The notes beneath the pieces are model-generated. The model saw only the letters and a list, made by a program, of their open reading frames with translations, had not been told where the DNA came from and did no database searches. This document shows positions 8,712 to 18,293 of a stretch of DNA of 64,000 bases, piece by piece. The position numbers were made by a program, and so were the translations under genes. The stretch spans positions 1 to 64,000 of the forward strand of contig CAITUP010000112.1 in NCBI GenBank assembly GCA_903895595.1, written 5' to 3'. Source of the stretch: an uncultured Acetobacteraceae bacterium. Its GTDB lineage: Bacteria; Pseudomonadota; Alphaproteobacteria; Acetobacterales; Acetobacteraceae. Numbering within the stretch: position 1 is the first letter of the stretch; every line of letters starts with the position of its first letter.

Positions 8712-10290
8712 GGTCCAACCAAACATCCTCCCACCGCCAGCCGTTGTAGATGCTGTTTACCATGATCGTCATGTTCTTGACGTAGGGATGCCAGCACGCC
8801 GCGCCGACGTCGTGGTAGATGATGGGACGCACCACATCGTCGGCGAGTTTACGCTCGACCTCCCACACCATGGCCTTACGCTTCGCCAGGTCGGTTTCCA
8901 TCGACTGCGCGTCGAAGTCCTTTTCCAGGTCCTTGTTGCAGTACGCGGTGTAGTTGCGCAGCGAGCCGCAGGCGTAGTTTTCGTAGAAATTCTGATCCGG
9001 GTCGTCCAGCGCGCTGCCGGTCAGGTTCAGGCCGATCGTGTAGTCCTTCTTGAACACCCGGCTGTAGTAGACGGGCGTGTCCACGACATCGAGTTCGGCG
9101 TTGATGTAGATCGTCTTGAGCTGGTCGTTCAGGATCAGCGCCGGGTCGCGGAAATTGTTGATGTCGCGGGTAAAGATGCGGGTGTTCAGCATGTGGTCCG
9201 GACCATACCCAAGCTTGGCCATGATGGCGCGGGCTTGTTCGCGGTTCTTGGCAACGTCGGGGCCGTAGCCGGTCAGAGTATCGAGTACCTCCCGCGGCAT
9301 GCCCCAGACGCCGTCCGGCGCGGGCAGCATGGCGGCACCGATGCCGGCCTGACCTTCATTGATAATGTCGTTGAAGCTCTTGCGGTCCAGCGCCAGCGCG
9401 AGCGCCTTACGGATATCGGGGTTATCGAACGGCGGCACGTCGCGGTTGATGATCAGGTTCGTATTGACGTTGGTGCGGCGCATTTTGCACTGCGTGTCAG
9501 GCGCCTGCGTCATGATGTCCTTCAGCAGCGACGGCGTCACGTCGGTGGGATACGTCATGTCGAACTTGCCGGCGACGAAGCCCAACGTGCGGGTGGAGCG
9601 GTTGGGCACGATCCGGTACTCGATGCCGTCCAGGTACGGCAGGCCCTTCTTCCAGTAGTCGGGATTACGCTCCATCCGGATGATCTCGTTCAGGCGGTAT
9701 TCGACGAAGCGGAACGGGCCGGTGCCGACCGGTTTGGTGCGCATGGTCGCGGACGACACATGGCAGGGGTAGACCGGCGACCAGCCGGACGCGAGCAGCC
9801 CGATAAACGATGGCTGTTTCCGCTTGAGGTGGAACGTGACCTCATGATCGCCTTTGACAGTGATCTCCTTGAGGTTGGTGAACCAAGCCTGCCGTGGGCT
9901 TTTGCGGATTTTGCCGGGCACCAGGCCGGAGACCATGTCCCAGGTGCATTTCACGTCGGCCGACGTGAACGGCTTGCCATCGTGCCATTTGACGCCGCTG
10001 CGCAGTGCGAAGGTCAGCTCCGTCCCATCGTGCCCCCACGTCCATTTCGTCGCCAACTCGGGGACGACCGTCTCCAGGCTGTGGCGGGGGACGTGCTGGT
10101 CGAAAATCACCAAATTGTTGAACAGCGGCATGAAGGGGATGACAACCGAGGCGGTGCCTTCCTCTTGAATCGAGGGGCTGGGCGGCGTGTCGATATGCGG
10201 CACGGTCAGGATGCCGCCGTGTTTCTGCGCTGCCGCCGGTAGGGCGTTGGCGAGCAGGAGCAGGATCGCGGCTGTTATAATTCTGTTCAT
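8707..10290 (-). CDS. ABC transporter substrate-binding protein, peptide/opine (SBP family 5) type
   Basis: Periplasmic binding protein of 527 residues. A Sec signal peptide (MNRIITAAILLLLANALPAAA, cut near residue 21) is followed by a family-5 solute-binding body with W-H-D-G-K-P-F-T (SGVKWHDGKPFTSADVK), the characteristic dipeptide/nickel-type motif. The start ATG 10290 is preceded by AAGGGAGG. No permease or ATPase gene adjoins it, so it is an orphan. A clear paralogue with the same C-terminal NSIYNGWRWEDVWLDR-like ending lies at 31.0-32.6 kb. Confidence 0.88.
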   Translation of the reverse strand: MNRIITAAILLLLANALPAAAQKHGGILTVPHIDTPPSPSIQEEGTASVVIPFMPLFNNLVIFDQHVPRHSLETVVPELATKWTWGHDGTELTFALRSGVKWHDGKPFTSADVKCTWDMVSGLVPGKIRKSPRQAWFTNLKEITVKGDHEVTFHLKRKQPSFIGLLASGWSPVYPCHVSSATMRTKPVGTGPFRFVEYRLNEIIRMERNPDYWKKGLPYLDGIEYRIVPNRSTRTLGFVAGKFDMTYPTDVTPSLLKDIMTQAPDTQCKMRRTNVNTNLIINRDVPPFDNPDIRKALALALDRKSFNDIINEGQAGIGAAMLPAPDGVWGMPREVLDTLTGYGPDVAKNREQARAIMAKLGYGPDHMLNTRIFTRDINNFRDPALILNDQLKTIYINAELDVVDTPVYYSRVFKKDYTIGLNLTGSALDDPDQNFYENYACGSLRNYTAYCNKDLEKDFDAQSMETDLAKRKAMVWEVERKLADDVVRPIIYHDVGAACWHPYVKNMTIMVNSIYNGWRWEDVWLDR

Positions 10291-10562
10291 GGCGGCCTCC
10301 CTTGGCGCCGGGTTGTCCCGGTCGTTTTGGGAGGCTGGCGAATTGTGCGGGCGGATGCAAGCGGGGAAGGCCAGTGTCGTAGGGCTATCGCATATGGCCT
10401 TTAGCGGGTTCCGCCAACAACGGGGCCAGGAACGCATCGCGCGGAAATCCCCCATAGGCGAATCGCCCGGACCGGCTGGCTGGAATCTCCCATGCAAGCG
10501 CCGGCCCGCGCGCAAAGGGCACGCGACCGCTAAGACGGCGATGGTTGGGCCGGCGAACGGCA

Positions 10563-11351
10563 TCAACTCGGGACAATGGCCGGCGGCGTTTCCCCGATCA
10601 GACAGCCGAGCGCCAAGCGCACGGTGGATGGGCGCAGGTCCCGCCAGTCGATGTGCCACGTATCCGAACGCCGGTCGCGTTCGCGCTGGAAGGCGTCCTC
10701 TCGCCGTGCGCGCACCTGATACAGCCGACCCAGGCTACCGCCATAGCGCCGCAGCGTCTTTTCCACCCTATTCCAGAATTCGCCCTCGCAGAGACCGGGG
10801 GCGATCCCGAGGTCCAAACAAATATAAGCGATGGTCCGCCCCACCGGCCGGCGCCGCACCTCCGCCGCGAGTTCTTCGGGCGAGGGCAGGCGGGACGCAT
10901 CGGGATCGCCAGAATCCAGCAGCGCCGGATCGTAACGGCGCGGAAGCGGAGGCGCGGCACGCGGCCGGCGCGCCGGTCCAACCGGAGGACAATGCCGGGG
11001 CAGAAGTTCCACACGCGGCGGCCAAGCGAACCGCAGATTACGCCCTCTGGCGGCCCGAGCGACCAGATAGTCCCGCAGCGCGAGCGCCCGTAGCATGCCG
11101 CGCTGCATGCGGTGCAGAATAGTGGGCAGATGCTCGGTGCCGAAAACCGCGGCGGCACTGGCGAATTCCGGGACGTAAGCGCGGGCGGCGGCGGTCGCGG
11201 CGAACTGCCGGGCATGGCCGATAAGAACAGCGAGGACATGAAGAACAGCCCCAATACGCCCCGGGATAGGGCGAGGTTCCATGGAGGCCGGACTGGTCGG
11301 GGCTGCTCGGGTCATCGGAATGATGGTAGCAGAGAAAAGAGAACAAAACAA
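10563..11351 (-). CDS. Hypothetical protein, Pro/Arg-rich
   Basis: Up to 262 residues. The central and C-terminal parts look like real protein: HLPTILHRMQRGMLRALALRD, then a Pro-rich linker, then a folded region with TIAYICLDLGIAPGLCEGEFW and a conserved-looking RRYGGSLGRLYQVR. The start is uncertain: ATGs occur at 11351, 11315 and 11282, and the last gives a protein without the odd N-terminal leader. No known domain was recognised. It stands alone between an orphan binding protein and a repeat-bearing gap. Confidence 0.55.
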   Translation of the reverse strand: MFCSLFSATIIPMTRAAPTSPASMEPRPIPGRIGAVLHVLAVLIGHARQFAATAAARAYVPEFASAAAVFGTEHLPTILHRMQRGMLRALALRDYLVARAARGRNLRFAWPPRVELLPRHCPPVGPARRPRAAPPLPRRYDPALLDSGDPDASRLPSPEELAAEVRRRPVGRTIAYICLDLGIAPGLCEGEFWNRVEKTLRRYGGSLGRLYQVRARREDAFQRERDRRSDTWHIDWRDLRPSTVRLALGCLIGETPPAIVPS

Positions 11352-11668
11352 GAATTATGTGATCGAATTCCCAAATTGAAACCATGCCCAAGGTGACAGG
11401 ACGAGGGCAATCGCATACGGCCGGAAATCGCCCATTTTCGTCATCCTCGGGCTTGACCCTACCGCGTTCACACATCTTGGAAACGAAGCCGATAGCTCCA
11501 TCGGGATGCTCCGTCGAACCATCGCAACGGCCGACAGTGTCGCAATCCGTGACCTCCGTGTCCCCTTCAAGCGGCGCTGGCACCCAGGTAGTTGTCCGCG
11601 GACTACGCAGATTTCGCAGATTGAACGCGCCCCAATGTCGCAGATGTGGGTCTGTGATAGACGGGGGT
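11352..11668. other. Non-coding gap with repeat debris before miaA
   Basis: No convincing gene. It contains a degenerate copy (about 11440-11463, TCGGGCTTGACCC core) of the palindromic repeat that is better preserved at 38.42 and 45.80 kb. Near 11600-11640 is a CGCAGATTTCGCAGATTGAACGC-like motif of the kind seen in dispersed intergenic repeats. The reading frame through it joins miaA but reads as repeat-derived sequence. The miaA promoter is probably here; I cannot place it. Confidence 0.5.
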
Positions 11669-12640
11669 ATGACAACAACAACGTCCTCTCGCCCGCGCGC
11701 GCTGATCGTCGCTGGCCCGACCGCCAGCGGGAAGTCCGCGCTTGCCATCGCCATCGCCGAACGCTTGGGCGGGACGATCGTGAACGTCGATTCCATGCAG
11801 GTTTATGCCGAACTGCGGGTCATCGTCGCGCGCCCGACGGCCGAGGACGAAGCGCGCGTGCCGCACAGCTTGTACGGCATCCGCCCGGCCGCCGAACCCG
11901 GCAGCGCCGCTTGGTGGCGGGCGGAGGCGCTGCGGGAAATGGAAGCCGCCCATGCCGCCGGCCGCATCCCGATCCTGACCGGCGGCACCGGCATGTATTT
12001 CGCCGCCCTCACCCAGGGCATTTCCGACATTCCCGACCCCGGCCCGGCCGCGCGCCATGAAGCCCGCGATCTGCTGGCGCGTTTGGGACCGGAGGAATTG
12101 CACGCTGGTCTGACCAAGGTCGATCCCGCCACCGCCGCCCGCCTGAAACCCGCCGACAGCCAGCGCATCGCGCGTGCGTGGGAGGTCTGGCGGGGCACCG
12201 GCATGGGGCTGGCGGCGTGGCAGAACCGGAAAGGCGACCCGGCGCCCTGGGATTTTGCCGCCATCCTGCTCGACCCGCCGCGCGACACGTTGCGCGCCGC
12301 CATCGCCATGCGGTTCGAGGCCATGCTCCGCGATGGCGCGCTGGAGGAAGTGCGGGCGCTGCTGGCCCTGAACCTCGACCCCGCGTTGCCGGCGATGCGG
12401 GCGCATGGGGTGCCGGAAATCGCGGCCTATTTGCGCGGGGAGACGTCGCTGGAGCACGCGGGACAGCGTACTGAACTGATCACGGGGCAATACACCAAGC
12501 GCCAGGCGACGTGGTTCCGTCACCACCGGTTGGCTGACCCGCCTCTGATGCATACGATCAATGCGCGATTCAGCGATTTCACGCAATTATCGGAAAGTTT
12601 TACCCCGGAAATATTGGCATTTCTTCAATTCCGGGGTTGA
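11669..12640 (+). CDS. miaA: tRNA dimethylallyltransferase
   Basis: MiaA transfers an isopentenyl group to A37 of tRNAs reading UNN codons. The P-loop GPTASGKS is at residues 16-23, followed by NVDSMQVYAELRV (the DSMQVY motif) and GGTGMYFAAL. The length of 323 residues fits the family. The frame is open ~95 codons further upstream, but that stretch is repeat-like; ATG 11669, preceded by GGGGG, places the P-loop where the family has it. A potential stem with arms ACCCCGGAA (12602-12610) and TTCCGGGGT (12629-12637) spans the 3' end. ilvB follows after 57 bp. Confidence 0.95.
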   Translation: MTTTTSSRPRALIVAGPTASGKSALAIAIAERLGGTIVNVDSMQVYAELRVIVARPTAEDEARVPHSLYGIRPAAEPGSAAWWRAEALREMEAAHAAGRIPILTGGTGMYFAALTQGISDIPDPGPAARHEARDLLARLGPEELHAGLTKVDPATAARLKPADSQRIARAWEVWRGTGMGLAAWQNRKGDPAPWDFAAILLDPPRDTLRAAIAMRFEAMLRDGALEEVRALLALNLDPALPAMRAHGVPEIAAYLRGETSLEHAGQRTELITGQYTKRQATWFRHHRLADPPLMHTINARFSDFTQLSESFTPEILAFLQFRG

Positions 12641-12697
12641 CGCAGCGCAGCATCCGGCCTAGTTGACCGCCTCTTTCGAACAACGGGGTTCCCCATC

Positions 12698-14476
12698 ATG
12701 TCGGCCGAAGCTACCCAGTCCGGAGCGGAAATCCTCCTGCGCGCCCTTAAGGATGAGGGCGTCGAGGTTATTTTCGGCTACCCCGGCGGGGCTGTCCTTC
12801 CGATCTACGACGCCATCTTCAACCAGAATGCCATCCGGCACATCCTGGTGCGGCAGGAAGGCGGCGCGGTGCACGCGGCCGAGGGTTATGCGCGCTCCAC
12901 CGGCAAGGTCGGCGTAGTGCTGGTGACCTCCGGTCCCGGCGCGACCAACGCGGTCACGGGCCTGTGCGACGCGCTGATGGACAGCATTCCCGTGGTCTGC
13001 CTGACCGGGCAGGTGCCGACGCATCTGATCGGCAACGACGCTTTCCAGGAAGCCGACACGACCGGCATCACCCGCCCGGCGACCAAGCACAATTATCTGG
13101 TGAAGCGGTCGGAAGACCTCGCCCGTGTGGTGCATGAGGCGTTTTACGTCGCGCGCAGCGGCCGGCCGGGACCGGTGGTGATCGATCTGCCCAAGGATAT
13201 TCTGATCAATCCGGCGCCCTACGCCGAAGCGGCGGCGACGCATAAAAGCTACCGCCCGCGCACCGAACCCGACATGGATCAGATCGCCAAGGCGGTCGCG
13301 CTGCTGAAATCCGCCAAGCGCCCGATGATCTATGCCGGCGGCGGCGTCATCAACGCGGGGCCGGAGGCATCCGCGCTGTTGACCGAATTCACCCGCCTCA
13401 CCGGCTTCCCGATCACGAACACGCTGATGGGGCTGGGGTGCTATCCAGCGTCCGACCCGCAGTTCCTGGGCATGCTGGGGATGCACGGGACCTACGAAGC
13501 CAACCTCGCCATGCATGGCTGCGACGTGCTGCTGGCCGTCGGTGCTCGGTTCGACGATCGCATCACCGGGCGGTTGAACGCGTTCAGCCAGGGTTCGCGG
13601 AAGATCCACATCGATATCGATTCTTCGTCGATCAACAAGAACGTGCCGGTGGAAGTGCCGATCGTCGCCGACGCGGCCAAGGGGTTGAAGGCATTGCTGT
13701 CGGCGTGGAAGGCAGACGACGCCAAGGTCGACGCGCCGGCCATCGCCACGTGGTGGCGCCAGATCGACGTCTGGCGCGCCAAAGACAGCCTGAAGTTCAG
13801 CCAGGACATGAAGCCGGGTTCGGTGATCAAGCCGCAATACGCGGTGCAGCGGCTTTACGAGATCGCTCGGGCGCGCAAACAGGAGGTGTTCATCACCACC
13901 GAGGTCGGTCAGCACCAGATGTGGGCCGCCCAGCACTTCAAGTTCGAGCTTCCCAATCGCTGGATGACCTCCGGCGGGCTTGGCACCATGGGCTACGGGC
14001 TGCCGGCGGCGATGGGCGTGCAGATCGCGCATCCGGACGCGCTGGTGGTGGATATCGCCGGCGAGGCCTCCACCCTCATGAACATCCAGGAATTGGGCAC
14101 GATCGCGCAGTACAAGCTGCCGGTGAAGGTGTTCATCCTGAACAACGAATACATGGGCATGGTGCGCCAGTGGCAGGAACTGCTGCATGGCGGGCGCTAT
14201 TCCGAAAGCTATTCGGCCGCGCTGCCCGACTTCGTGAAGCTGGCGGATGCGTTCCATGCCAAAGGCATGCGCGCGACCAGCGTCGATCAGCTCGACGACG
14301 TCATCATCGCGATGCTGGACTGCCCGACGGCGGTGATCGCCGATATCGCGGTCGATCCCACGGAAAACTGCTTCCCGATGATCCCCAGCGGTGCCGCGCA
14401 TAACGAGATGATCCTGGGGCCGGAACACGAATCCAGCGGCGCCGCGATCTCCGACGCCGGCATGGCGCTGGTTTAA
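12698..14476 (+). CDS. ilvB: Acetolactate synthase large subunit
   Basis: ThDP enzyme for the first common step of valine, leucine and isoleucine synthesis; works with IlvN. 592 residues. The catalytic Glu54 is in VRQEGGAVHAAEGYA. The ThDP/Mg motif reads GEAS at 455-458 and ends with NNEYMGM; the usual Asp of GDG/GDA is Glu here, which I believe is seen in some alphaproteobacterial homologues. A TTGACG (12637-12642) followed 17 bp later by TAGTTG is a weak candidate promoter. ilvN follows within 20 bp. Confidence 0.96.
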   Translation: MSAEATQSGAEILLRALKDEGVEVIFGYPGGAVLPIYDAIFNQNAIRHILVRQEGGAVHAAEGYARSTGKVGVVLVTSGPGATNAVTGLCDALMDSIPVVCLTGQVPTHLIGNDAFQEADTTGITRPATKHNYLVKRSEDLARVVHEAFYVARSGRPGPVVIDLPKDILINPAPYAEAAATHKSYRPRTEPDMDQIAKAVALLKSAKRPMIYAGGGVINAGPEASALLTEFTRLTGFPITNTLMGLGCYPASDPQFLGMLGMHGTYEANLAMHGCDVLLAVGARFDDRITGRLNAFSQGSRKIHIDIDSSSINKNVPVEVPIVADAAKGLKALLSAWKADDAKVDAPAIATWWRQIDVWRAKDSLKFSQDMKPGSVIKPQYAVQRLYEIARARKQEVFITTEVGQHQMWAAQHFKFELPNRWMTSGGLGTMGYGLPAAMGVQIAHPDALVVDIAGEASTLMNIQELGTIAQYKLPVKVFILNNEYMGMVRQWQELLHGGRYSESYSAALPDFVKLADAFHAKGMRATSVDQLDDVIIAMLDCPTAVIADIAVDPTENCFPMIPSGAAHNEMILGPEHESSGAAISDAGMALV

Positions 14477-14494
14477 TTCTGTTTGGAACGATTC

Positions 14495-15007
14495 ATGTCC
14501 GATCCCATGAGCACGCGTACCGCCACGATCTCTGTCCTGGTGGACAACGAAGCCGGCGTGCTGGCGCGCGTCACCGGCCTGTTCTCCGGCCGCGGCTACA
14601 ACATCGACAGCCTGACCGTGGCGCCGGTGGACGCCGCCGGCGAGCTCAGCCGCATCAACATTGTCACGTCCGGCACCTCGATGGTGATCGAGCAGATCAA
14701 GGCGCAGTTGGACCGGCTGGTGCCGGTGCACCGCGTCGCCGATCTGTCGCTGGAAGGCCCGCATGTGGCGCGCGAAATGGCATTGGTAAAAGTCGTCGGC
14801 ACCGGCGAAAAGCGCGTCGAAGCCCTGCGCATCGCGGACACCTTCCGAGCACGGGTGGTGGATACGACGGTGGAAAGCTTTGTGTTCGAGCTGACGGGCG
14901 CGACGGACAAGCTGGACGCGTTCATCGCGCTGATGCAGGACCTCGGCCTCGCCGAAGTGTCCCGCACCGGTGTCGCGGCCCTCGCTCGGGGTAAGCGGAC
15001 GATTTGA
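14495..15007 (+). CDS. ilvN: Acetolactate synthase small (regulatory) subunit
   Basis: Regulatory partner of IlvB that mediates valine feedback inhibition. A protein of 170 residues with an N-terminal ACT domain (TATISVLVDNEAGVLARV; FSGRGYNIDSLTV) and a C-terminal ACT-like half (KVVGTGEKRVEALRIAD). ATG 14495 was preferred over an in-frame TTG at 14483; ATG 14507 is also possible. It sits directly behind ilvB. Normally ilvC would follow closely, but here a two-gene cassette of about 2 kb intervenes. Confidence 0.95.
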   Translation: MSDPMSTRTATISVLVDNEAGVLARVTGLFSGRGYNIDSLTVAPVDAAGELSRINIVTSGTSMVIEQIKAQLDRLVPVHRVADLSLEGPHVAREMALVKVVGTGEKRVEALRIADTFRARVVDTTVESFVFELTGATDKLDAFIALMQDLGLAEVSRTGVAALARGKRTI

Positions 15008-15033
15008 TAATCCCGCGCCACCTGATAGGCTTG

Positions 15034-15042
15034 CCGAATATG
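15034..15042. repeat. Left copy of 9-bp direct repeat flanking the ATPase cassette
   Basis: CCGAATATG, 26 bp after the ilvN stop and before the AAA ATPase gene. An identical 9-mer occurs at 17008-17016, before ilvC. The pair brackets the two-gene cassette and could be a target-site duplication or recombination scar. A chance match between the two short gaps is not excluded. Confidence 0.4.
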
Positions 15043-15069
15043 GAACCTTGTTCGTAGGAAGGGCGTTCC

Positions 15070-16299
15070 GTGGCGCATATCGAAGGTTTCAGGGTCCGCA
15101 ACTATCGCTCGTTACGCGACGTGACAATCGGCAGGCTTTACGGTGATCGGGATACGCCCGGCCTGACGAGATTGATCGCGGTTATCGGTAAGAACGGCTC
15201 GGGCAAAAGCACGCTGCTCGACGCATTTGGGTTTTTATCCGATTGTTTGATCATGGGCGTCGAGGCAGCGTGCGACCAAAAGCAGCGTGGCGGCTTCGAG
15301 CGGCTTCGGTCGAAGGGAATGACGGGGCCGATCCATTTCGATATTTACTATCGGGAAGAACCTAACGACCGCCCAATCACGTACGAGCTTTCGATTGATT
15401 TGGATGAGCTGCGACGGCCATTTGTCAGTGAGGAAATATTGCGCCAGCGGCGGCGAAATCAAAGCCGTGGGCGTCCATTCCCGTTCCTTAACCTTCAGAA
15501 CGGCAATGGTGAGGTGTGGGCCGGCGAAGATGCTTTACAGGCCACGGGCGAAGAATCCAGATTCAAAATCGCGGTGAATTTAACGGACACGCGGCAGCTC
15601 GGGATCGCTACTCTGGGAACCCTACGGGACCACCCTCGCATTTCCCGTTTTCGGGATTTTCTGAAAGGTTGGTATCTTTCCTATTTCCAGCCAGACGCCG
15701 CCCGTGGCTTGCCCAGCGCCGGACCGCAGCCGCATTTGAATATACACGGCGATAACCTGAGCAATGTCGTGCAGTTCATGGAGCGCGAGCACAAAGACCG
15801 ATTTGCTGTTATCCTTAAGAGGATCGCCAGCCGTATCCCCGGGGTCAGGAAAATCGATACACACGTTACAGAGGACAGGCGTGTGCTTTTGCGTTTCAAC
15901 GATGGCGGATTCGAGGACCCCTTCTACGCACAGCAGATGTCCGACGGTACTTTGAAGGTATTCGCCTACCTGCTGCTTTTGGAAGACCCCGAACCGCCGC
16001 CTTTCATTTGTATCGAAGAGCCGGAGAACGGTCTTTATCATAAACTTTTGGAAACACTGGCGACAGAATTCAGGGAACACGCGACGAAAAAAGGCAGTGC
16101 GTCTCAAATATTCGTGACCACCCACCAGCCCTATTTCGTCGATGCGCTGGATCCATCGGAAGTGTGGATTTTGGAAAAAGGGAAGGACGGGTTTTCAACC
16201 GTGCAGCATGTCGTCAAGCTCGAAATCGTTAAAAACCTCGTCGCCGAAGGTCTGCCGCTCGGCGGGCTTTGGTACAGCGACTATCTCGACGCGAGATAG
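15070..16299 (+). CDS. AAA/ABC-type ATPase (AAA_15/21, OLD- or RecF-like), putative defence protein
   Basis: ATPase of 409 residues. It starts FRVRNYRSLRDVTI, the typical beta-strand opening of OLD/RecF-like AAA_15/21 ATPases. Walker A is GKNGSGKS (residues 40-47), an ABC-like signature MSDGTLKVFAYLLLL is near 289-303, Walker B FICIEEPENGL is near 311-321, and an H-switch FVTTHQPYF is near 349-357. The GTG start at 15070 has GGAAGG upstream. A DUF4276/TOPRIM-like gene follows 2 bp later. Base composition looks clearly AT-richer than ilvN and ilvC, suggesting transfer. The pairing resembles split ATPase/TOPRIM anti-phage modules (OLD, PARIS-like); the function is inferred. Confidence 0.85.
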   Translation: MAHIEGFRVRNYRSLRDVTIGRLYGDRDTPGLTRLIAVIGKNGSGKSTLLDAFGFLSDCLIMGVEAACDQKQRGGFERLRSKGMTGPIHFDIYYREEPNDRPITYELSIDLDELRRPFVSEEILRQRRRNQSRGRPFPFLNLQNGNGEVWAGEDALQATGEESRFKIAVNLTDTRQLGIATLGTLRDHPRISRFRDFLKGWYLSYFQPDAARGLPSAGPQPHLNIHGDNLSNVVQFMEREHKDRFAVILKRIASRIPGVRKIDTHVTEDRRVLLRFNDGGFEDPFYAQQMSDGTLKVFAYLLLLEDPEPPPFICIEEPENGLYHKLLETLATEFREHATKKGSASQIFVTTHQPYFVDALDPSEVWILEKGKDGFSTVQHVVKLEIVKNLVAEGLPLGGLWYSDYLDAR

Positions 16300-16301
16300 G
16301 C

Positions 16302-16952
16302 ATGCATTTCGAAATTCTGACCGAAGACAGTTCGGGGATGCGCCTGCTCGAATATTTGTTGCCCAAACTGGTCGGCCCGAACGGCGAACAGCATACTTGG
16401 CGGCTGCATTCATACAAGGGAATCGGCCATCTGCCAGCCGATCTGTCCTCGGCCGCCGACCCGGCCAAGCGACAGCTTTTGGACCAACTCCACCGTTTGC
16501 TGCGGGGCTACGCGAAAACGCCGGGGTGGTGCGATGCCGTGATCGTTGTCGTCGACTCGGACCGGCACGATTGCATCGCATTTTTGGCGGAATTGAAGCA
16601 AGTCGCGGTTGCATGCGGTGCCGAACATCTGGCGATGTTCAGATTGGCGATCGAGGAAACCGAGGCATGGTACCTCGGTGATCGCGACGCGCTGCTGACG
16701 GCCTACCCCAACGCGAAAAAGGCCCATCTGGATCGCTACGATCAAGACTCTCTATGCGATACCTGGGAGTTTTTGGCCGATATCGTGCATCCCGGCGGCC
16801 GACGTGCGGTCCAGAAAGCAGGCTGGCCAACCGCGGGGAACTTGAAGCACGAATGGGCCGATCGCATCGGCCCGCATATGGACCCTGACCGCAACCTCTC
16901 CCCCAGCTTTGGCAAGCTCCGCGACGGGCTGCGGCGATTGGCCAAGGTCTGA
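16302..16952 (+). CDS. DUF4276 / TOPRIM-like protein, putative effector nuclease of the ATPase pair
   Basis: Protein of 216 residues. It begins MHFEILTEDSSGMRLLEYLLP, where the early Glu matches the N-terminal acidic residue of TOPRIM-like folds. VIVVVDSDRHDC (~90-101) supplies a DxD motif, and RLAIEETEAWYLGD follows, as in DUF4276 proteins. TOPRIM folds with E...DxD bind metal and can cut nucleic acid. The ATG at 16302 lies 2 bp after the ATPase stop; an upstream TTG would overlap it. It was probably acquired with the ATPase. Whether it is a nuclease is inferred from fold and context. Confidence 0.72.
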   Translation: MHFEILTEDSSGMRLLEYLLPKLVGPNGEQHTWRLHSYKGIGHLPADLSSAADPAKRQLLDQLHRLLRGYAKTPGWCDAVIVVVDSDRHDCIAFLAELKQVAVACGAEHLAMFRLAIEETEAWYLGDRDALLTAYPNAKKAHLDRYDQDSLCDTWEFLADIVHPGGRRAVQKAGWPTAGNLKHEWADRIGPHMDPDRNLSPSFGKLRDGLRRLAKV

Positions 16953-16997
16953 TTTTTCCCAAGCCAAGCCCTGTCCAACGCCGCCGAGCCGCGCTAA

Positions 16998-18086
<1,089 letters not shown>

Positions 18087-18122
18087 TCCCAATCGCCCTG
18101 ACCATTGGCGCACCGAGCCGCG

Positions 18123-18160
18123 CAATCCGTCATGCCGACGCAGGTCGGCATGACGGATTG
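18123..18160. terminator. Perfect inverted repeat after ilvC, likely terminator or REP-type palindrome
   Basis: Two perfect 17-bp arms (18123-18139 and 18144-18160) around the loop GCAG. The core is CCGTCATGCCGAC / GTCGGCATGACGG. The right arm ends GGATTG and is followed by TTGC, so there is no clean T-run. The position after ilvC, before a convergent gene, suits termination, but the GTCATGCCGAC core also resembles dispersed alphaproteobacterial palindromes. Confidence 0.6.
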
Positions 18161-18293
18161 TTGCGGGCCGGTCTGTCAATGGTTAGGTCCGCTGGTATAA
18201 GCAGCCGCCACGAGCGGTACTCCAGATCGGCCATGGCGGGGTGGATGGGTGTTCGCGCCCCTGCAGCCGGTGCCTAGGTAGCCAACGCGCCGC

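Noticed and set aside
12698-14476. Loss of the Mg-binding Asp in IlvB (GEAS)
   Set aside because: Glu can replace Asp, the rest of the enzyme is intact and I believe some alphaproteobacterial homologues have the same, so it is not a defect.
12659-14764. Minus-strand frame of 701 codons across ilvB-ilvN
   Set aside because: Antisense of certain genes; His/Arg-rich with no motifs.
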